A stretch of DNA of 64,000 nt from Luscinia megarhynchos (lineage: Eukaryota > Chordata > Aves > Passeriformes > Turdidae). Shown here piece after piece: positions 56,801 through 64,000 of the stretch. Under the pieces are notes generated by a model, which searched no databases, had not been told where the DNA came from, and saw only the letters and a program-made list of their open reading frames with translations. The first letter of the stretch is position 1; the number at the start of each line of letters is the position of its first letter. Where the stretch lies: NCBI GenBank assembly GCA_034336665.1, contig CM067565.1, forward strand, positions 81,160,858 through 81,224,857. Reading direction: 5' to 3'. The translations under genes were made by a program, and so were the position numbers.

Positions 56801-59800
56801 GCTGCCTGTTTTCAGTGTGTTCTGCTATTGCTTTTCCGAACCACCACAGCCATGCTACCTCTGGAGCAGCAAGCACAAAAACCTCCCTGCCTTTCTCTGT
56901 TTGGAAGAGTGACTGTTGCAGACCTTCCCTGGGTGTGCTCATTGCTTCTGCAGCCCTGTAATTTTTTGTGTAGAGAGGTTGCTTGCTTTGACATCCCCTT
57001 CCCAAGCAATGCTCTCAGGTTTCTGTGCAGGTCTCTGTTCCCAGCTTAGTGCAGATCACTGTGCAGACTGCTAGCTGCCACCAGTGATGTAACCTCTGGC
57101 CCTGTCGCCATTTGGTGTGGCCTGTGAGGACATGTTCTGCTTTCTCCTGTAGACCTGTATGGAAGAACTGTTTTGATGGGCTCCCTTAAATCATCCACCT
57201 GTCTCCTGATGTATTGCTGACATGGGTCTGGGCGAAGAGTGGTATTCTTACAAGTGCAATTTTGCATAAGAGTGCGTTTGGTGGGAGAGTTGTGTGCTGG
57301 CCTGACCCTGCTTTTTCCAGATAAACAGTGGCCTTTAGTAGACTTTATTTCAGTCAGAGACAATCTTGGCATGATCTTGTACTTAGAGGTAACTCAGATG
57401 GCAGTAGGCCTTGTCTTCTGCTTGAAATAATTATCACATCTGTTGTTTTCTGCTGGAGGGCAGAGAGCACCTGGCAATGACACAGACTGGGGAGGGTCTC
57501 TGAAGATGGCCTCAGGATACTTGTGCTCTTGAGACAAAAATAAAGTGCCTTTGGGTCTCAAGGAAGATCTTAAAAGGGATTCATCCTTCATCTCCCTGTG
57601 TTTATGGCCTACACTCCCTTTATGTGTAGCTGTTGAGTTTTGGGGGCTCTCAGGTGATGCTGGTAAAGCTACCCTCTTGAGGATGTCCGCATACACAAGT
57701 GGCTGGTTTGGTTTTCCTGGGCTCTAACTCCATGCTTGAGGCATAGACCTGGGAATGAATTATTGTTGTGTGTCTGCTGAGCTGCGGTTGCTGCCCAAGG
57801 ACTCGCTATTACTCACAACACAGAAAAGGCAGCTTGAGTTGGCATTAGTCACAAAGTTATAAATCTGGGAGGAAGTAACTGGGTTTGCGGTGGATGTGAA
57901 ACTTGGTGTGAACTCCCAGCTAGGGCAGAAGGAGCTGATGCAGCTCTTGGATAGCTCCTGCAGGCATGGAAAAGAGGAACAAATAAAATGTGACAGCAAG
58001 GGCTCTGTCTTCACCTTGCAAAGAAGATCAGGGGTGATGAGTTAATTTTAAAAAGCAAATCCAAGCACAAATCGGAACAGGTGACAAGACTATTTTGGTA
58101 AATTAGATGTGGTCATATGGGCAAAGCCTTATGAAATTTCCCTGACAGCACTTCCAGACTAAGACAACTTCTGCATGGTGAGCAGCCACCAGAGAAAACA
58201 TCTGGTGAAGGGACAGTCTATGGTTTGATCCCTTGAAATACAGGGGAAAAGAATAGGACTACATCCAGCCTGTCTTAATAAGCTAAAGTAAACAGTTAGT
58301 GTTTATTCTGTTATGGAGGTAGGAAAATATGCCAGTTAAAAATCACCAGCATCCATTTGTCTGGAACATAGTGCATCAAGTTGGTCAACACCCCTGCCTT
58401 AGAGGATGTCCTGCCTTTTATAACTGAGCAGGGGCGGTGGATGTAATAGATCTTAAGTCAGCCTGTGTCAGTGACCCAAGTGTAAGCCTTGGAAACTAAC
58501 GAGGAAGGGGTAGGAGATAGGAAGCATGCCCCATGTGGACCCTCAACAAATGGCAAAGCTGTGTTCAAAAGAGTTTCTATCTGATCTAGAGATCCTAGGT
58601 AGGCAGGCAGGGGAAGATACTGGTATTGCCAGAATTTGGGGATTGAGGATTAGCGCTCTTCTGGGGAGCAGAAACACATAAGGAAAGCCTTGTCCCAGGC
58701 TGTGTAAGGAATGGCACCTCTAAGGTGCAGGAAGCAATTAGTGCTCTCCTGAACAGAGATGAGGTGTTGCTGAAGGGCCAGGCTCAGCTATAGATGCAAC
58801 TCTTGGAGAAGGATGTGCGCAAACGAGAGACTATCTAGCAAAGCAATAGAAATTAAGGTCTTTAGAAATATGGTGTGGGAGGAAGGATGAGAAGAGCTGT
58901 GAGAAGGGCTGTGTAGCCTGAGTAAGAAAAGGTGGAGGAGGGAACTTCGTGGTCTTTCAGAATATATAGTGATGTACATTTTTAGAAGACTGTAGTTGTA
59001 ATGAAGACAGGGCAGGAAGTCACTTTACCTGTAATAAGGGAGTTCAGACTTTATGGTTCCCTGTAATATCAGTTGGGATGGCAAAGCAGAAATGGAGGCT
59101 ATTTTGAAGGTCTTTATGGGGGATTAGGGGTATATATGTTAATTTTTGAAGAAATTAGCTAAAAGTCTGTAGATTTGGATGACTTGCAACTGCCTGTGCC
59201 ACAAGTGAAAAATCTTGACAGATTACTGTTAAAGGCCCTTCAAGCCTGGCAGTTGTATGAAACATTTTATACCTGGAAAGGCAGTGATGAATAGCCCTAA
59301 GAATGAGAGTGTACTGCCGTAGATGGTGCTGGGGAGATTGATACTAAAATACGCTGTCTAAATCCAAAAGAAAAGGCTGCTGAAAAATTGAAGAGAACGC
59401 AGAAAAGCTACAGTATTAGTCTGAGGCCTGAAGAGATAGATTTGTGGTGAGAAACATAAGGACATCAATCTGCTTATCTAATCAAGGAGAAGATGAAGAT
59501 GAGGCTTGGTTATCCTGCATAACGTATCTTATGACTATGTATCATTAGCTTGGTGGAGTAGAAATGCCAGGCTATGAAGAATGGCAAAAAAACCGGTGGT
59601 GGGATGCTGGGACTGCAGCCACCTTCAGAGTCATGCAGCCAGCTCTGCCTTCCCTTGTACACGTGGAGGTCTTTGCCTGTTTCTTTTTCAGTGCACCTGA
59701 GTTCCTTGGGTTTCTTGTTCCCCTTGCCTGTTGCTCCTTAGTATCTAATGCCTTTGGTTGAGACTCCTCTACGTTATGAGGAGACATCTCCAGTAAAACA

Positions 59801-62475
59801 AAGCACTCATCTGGCCCCAGCTTATATAGGGTGATGCCCTGACAAACCTCCATTCTCTGTGCATGTGCCTCTGGAATTGTTCCCTGCCTCTCCTTGTCCC
59901 ATCCTGTCATCTGCTTCTGACTGATTTATAGCATCCTTTCTCCTGTGGTGCCCGGCTACTTTGCCAAACAGGTACTTGGGAGCAGCCAGAACCTAACACC
60001 TCTCCAAACTCAGCACCCTAGCTGGTGATTAATGAAACCAAAGACCACCCTTGCCTCTGGTTCCTGCCAGTCTTTAATGCAGTGCTTTGTCACTTTGAGC
60101 TGCTGGTTTATTTAGGGTCATTATGCCTGTTTTCAGTCCGTGAAGTGGTGTTTCTTCCTTAGTCCAGTGAACCAACCTCGAAAGGGAGACCGGGTGAGAT
60201 ACCGCAGCAGATGGCTCACTAAAATCTTGCTACATCCACAATTTCCCTTTCACTCACTAACGCTGTAATGCTGTTAAAAATAAAAATGATCCAGTGTGCC
60301 TGACAGGATGTATCCCTTGTAAATCCCTGCTGCATAGTGCTCCTGGAATCTCATGCTCTCTGTCTTCATATTTTATTACTGCCCGGGGTAAGAGGGGAAT
60401 TTCAAAGCTAGTAGATGGCTCCTGACTACGGTTTCAAGTCAGGGAAGGCAAATGCTTTGATGTGCTTTAAGCAAAAAAGGGGGAAACCCCTCAGCATTTC
60501 TCATCTTTATTTTGCTTTCTTTAAAGCTTTGTTCCATTTGATGAGAGCAGAGCTCTGGTTTGTACGGAATAATGCCAGTAAGCCTTTGTGTTTTCATCTG
60601 GGAAGTTGAGTGCTACAGGGTGGAACAGCCGAAGTTGCTCCAGGAGAGTCTTGTGGAGTAGGAGCCATAGTTCAGCTTTCCTCTGGTGGATGTGACGTGA
60701 GGGATGCACCTTTGCAAATCAAAGGTTTAAAACCATGGTATGGTGGCAGTATCTGAGCATGGTCTGGGCCATGTCTCTGGGGTGCATTAGGGGTCTGCTC
60801 CAAAACACCTGCAGCTTCTGGCCTGCTTAATGTGTAGGACTGCCTGTTTTGATTACTCTGCTGATACATTATTTTAGCAAAAAATACTCCTGCTTCTAAA
60901 GTCTGGTTTTATTTCACCACTTTAAAACACTGAGAAGCAGTTTTGCCTGTATAACTGCACCTGCATCAGCAGACTTATGCCTGTGGAGACATGTTGATTG
61001 CTTGGGTCTTTGCCTCTGTGTCTGACACAGTTGTGCTTGCAGATATCTCTGGGGGTGGTTGGATGTTAAAGATCAAATAGAATCTTTAGATGAAGATTGC
61101 AAATCTGGGGAAGAGATGGGGCAATCTACATAGAGGAAGTGGGCAGTTTTGTTGAGTTACTTTTCAGAATACATTGACATTGTAAGCAGAGGTGACTTTG
61201 AACGGGAGCACATATATTCTGTCTTGTGTTGTTGCATTTCTTGGAGCAAGAAAAGGAATTTTTAAGCCCATTTGGTGAAAGTAGAAGTACTTTTCTACTT
61301 TCAGAAAATACACCACTCCAACCCTTCCAAGTTATGATACAGGTAGGGTTATGTATTGTGGCTGAATAGGTGTGTGGGCTGGAAACTCCCAGCCTAGTCC
61401 TGAAAAACTACTGCAGGGTGTTGAGCCTGTTTGGCCTGGGGCAAAGATGCCCACTTGCTCTTCCCTCTGCTCCACTGTTCTTCCCTCTGATTTTCTCCAT
61501 CCTGTCAGTCATACTGATCATCCTCTAATTGCCTGAAGCCCATTCCAGCATTTCAGAGCATCCTTTGACTTGCAGTGAACATTTCTGATTGCAAACCCCG
61601 CCCTTTCTACCAACTCCTTTCTGAGCTGGCTCTGGAGACTCCAAGAGCTCTGGGCCAACACCCTCTCCTCCTATCCCAGTGCCAGGGCTTGGCTGCCTTA
61701 TTATTCCTGCTCTGCCCTCCCACTTAGATAGGTGTACATTTTCGTACCCTTTTTGCCTGCAGGAGTCTCATGGCAGGTAGGTTTCAGGATCACGGAGGGT
61801 TTGAGACTCAAGTGTGGCTGGAGAGCAGTGGTTTGGTGTTGGGAGTTTTGTTTCTTGGGTTGTTTTGTTGGGTTTTTTGTCTGCCTGTACTTCTTAAAGT
61901 ATGTATGTTGGAGACGGTGGGACATGAACAGCTGTCCCATCACTTGGTGAGTAGACTAAAGAAGGTCCAGGAGGAAGACCTGCTGTTACATGTTGCTGCC
62001 TGCAGTGCTGGGGGAGGAAAACCTCCTGTTCTTTCCTGTACTGTGGTACCAAAGCAAATACCAGAGGGAATAGTCAAGATGTGGTTTCCACTCTCCTAAT
62101 CTGGTGACTGTAAATTCCAGGGGAAAAGGAAAATGGTCAGGCATGTGTGCTATCCGTGTTGACATCCCCCACAGGGCTGGGGACTGGCCTTGCCCAAACA
62201 TCGAATTGAACCCTACCTCTCCAGGTAGGAGAGAACTAAAGGAGAAAATGTGACAGTGGAGACAGGTGGCAGATAGCAGGAAGAGACACTTAATAGCTGC
62301 ATGAGCTGTAGAATGAAGAGCCCATGGATGGGGAGTGGCAGCTGGGGACAGAGCAGAGCAGCCTCGTCCAAACAAAGGTGGATGTTTGGATGTTGCCTGC
62401 AGACAGGAGAGGCTGTGCAGGGGCTGGGATGGGCTCCCATGACTCAGACTAGAGATGGATGGGGAATGTTTTATT

Positions 62476-62520
62476 CCCTCTTTCTCTCTCTTTCTCTCTC
62501 TTTCTCTCTCTCTCTCTCTG
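62476..62520. repeat. (TTTCTC)n / (CT)n low-complexity tract
   Basis: Interspersed TTTCTCTCTC units grade into pure CT. A frame through it gives Ser-Leu repeats and is an artefact. Confidence 0.95.
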
Positions 62521-64000
62521 TCTCTATTTCTTGGGATTTTTTTGTTTTATTTTTTTGTGTTAAACTTGCAGCTTGGTGCCACTGCATCCTCCCTAGAGAG
62601 CCTAAGCACTGACCTTGGATGGAAAATTAAACCAGCAGTAACAAGAACTACATAAGGTGTGCTGCTGCCCACCTGGGCATCTCCCTGTCTGCTTGGAGCT
62701 GACCAAGCTGGTAGGGGCAGTGTGAAGCTTTTGCTCTTGCAGTTACTCTGTCACACAGCTGGGAAACCACCCAAAAACATCTTTGGTCTTTAGTCCTGTG
62801 GCTGGTTCCAAGACAGGTGTTGCTCCTCCAGAAGAGGGGTAAATTCACAAACCACGGCAGAAGAGAGGGGACAGCAGGGCAGTGACAGCTCCCTGCTGCT
62901 TTTCTGGACCTTAACAATGGGAGCAGAGGTCCATTGCTGCAAGACATACCCTTCACTCCTAGTAACTCAACAGGGATTTCAGCTGACTGTAGGTGAGAGT
63001 GCAGGCAGCAACAAGTGCTTGTGTGCTGCTAGTATGTATCATCTGGGAAGCGGATTGTCTTTCCAGTGGCTGGAAATTAGCTGTGTTATCTCTCTGGGAC
63101 GAGTTGCATGTGATTCTGAAGAACAGAGGCATGGGGCATATCAGCAGCATGCCTGTAGTCATGCAGATGTTCAGGGTGGGATGCAGAGCACAGCCAGGTT
63201 CTCCTGTGCTGTGGATCCGTGCTGCTTCACTGCTACTTTCTGAAGCAGAGTGTTGGCACCTCAGCCTGTGTCTCGGTGTGCTGGGAATGCCAGAGGCAGG
63301 CTGGATGCGTGGCTGGGAGCAGCAGGGAGTGAGTCAGTGCTGGGGGTGGGTGAATGGGTGCTGGGAAGAGCAGGTGGGCGGGGGTGAGGATGGCCGGGAG
63401 CTGCTACATGGACATGTGGGATGAGGCATAGGGTGGGGACCCAGCAGAGCATTCAAGGGTGAGCCAGGAGGATGAAGGGAGCAAGGGATCATGCTAGGCA
63501 TGGACAAAGTTGCTGATACCTTCACCTCTGCAATGTATGGAGTGCAGAAGCCTGCACCCCTGTTGAGCCATGCTGAAGAGATGGTACACAAGGGTAAACT
63601 GAGTAGATGGCTTATAGCCAAAACTTGTTATGCAGTTGTCCAGCAGTTCTTGGCCCCTATGTGTGACAATGTCCCGTGTTCCAGTCATGCTTCTGGACTC
63701 CAAGCCTTGGCTGAACACGCACCAGAAGTCAGCTGAGGCTTTCTGGTAAAGCCCCTGACACCAACCCTCCCTTGCCTGTTAGGAAGGGTTAAAAATTCAG
63801 AAATCGATCCAGCCCCTTAATGTAAATATGCATTCCAGTCAGCCCATTTGGGGCTGGTAAGTGCAGTGGCACAGAAGACAAATCTGGGGAAGGGAGCCAG
63901 GTGGTCCATTATGAGTTTGGTAGGGTGGAAGAGGTATTGGCTATTTGAGGGCAGGAAAGCAATAACTTTCTCGAAGATGGAGAGGAAAATGTGAGGCTCT

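Larger units (their letters stand above)
52603..64000 (+). other. probable long first intron of TMEM63B, no coding sequence recognised
   Basis: The 11.4 kb to the right edge contains only short, unrelated open frames and no recognisable OSCA/TMEM63 coding exon. It is mostly unique sequence, with several blocks resembling conserved noncoding elements at 53.7-53.9 and 54.46-54.56 kb, and a CT-rich tract at 62.48 kb. Calling it an intron depends on the donor at 52603 and on synteny. It could instead be partly intergenic. Confidence 0.4.

Overview
This window looks like bird nuclear DNA, probably from a passerine or other neoavian. It carries 3' fragments of CR1 LINEs that end in the typical short ATTCTGTG-type repeats, and apart from CpG-rich blocks it is compact and poor in repeats. 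The only protein-coding sequence I can support is the nuclear gene for mitochondrial large-subunit ribosomal protein uL14m (MRPL14), on the minus strand in two coding exons (42949-43315 and 45698-45771). These join in frame to a 146-residue protein. Placing the window on the bird equivalent of human 6p21.1 (order VEGFA - MRPL14 - TMEM63B) is from memory and was not checked by search.

Layout. 1-420: probable endogenous-retrovirus LTR. 420-42,660: about 42 kb with no recognisable coding gene. It holds two CR1 LINE fragments (6.28-7.21 kb and 7.86-8.54 kb), small CR1 and MIR-like relics, a 190-bp (CATC)n microsatellite at 3.47 kb, several orphan CpG-rich blocks (about 2.1, 9.3, 15.1, 22.0, 27.0, 29.2-30.1, 31.7 and 38.9 kb), a roughly 60-bp-period GC-rich minisatellite at 29.4 kb, and AT-rich blocks dense in transcription-factor-like words that resemble conserved noncoding elements. 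42.67-about 52.2 kb: MRPL14, transcribed leftwards. 51.9-53.1 kb: a strong CpG island that very probably serves as a bidirectional promoter. It contains an exact NRF-1 consensus site, GC boxes and a perfect 12-copy GTCCC tract. 52.6-64.0 kb: noncoding sequence best read as the first intron of a rightward gene, by synteny TMEM63B (an OSCA/TMEM63-family channel), whose coding exons would lie beyond the right edge.

Working together: MRPL14 is a housekeeping component of the mitochondrial ribosome, and its promoter island carries the site expected for NRF-1 control of mitochondrial genes. The gene-free left part is plausibly regulatory DNA of the VEGFA-MRPL14 interval, but this is inference. I found no bacterial-type operon, CRISPR array, tRNA, rRNA or clear new biological system. 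The long open frames in the GC-rich blocks and microsatellites are composition artefacts.
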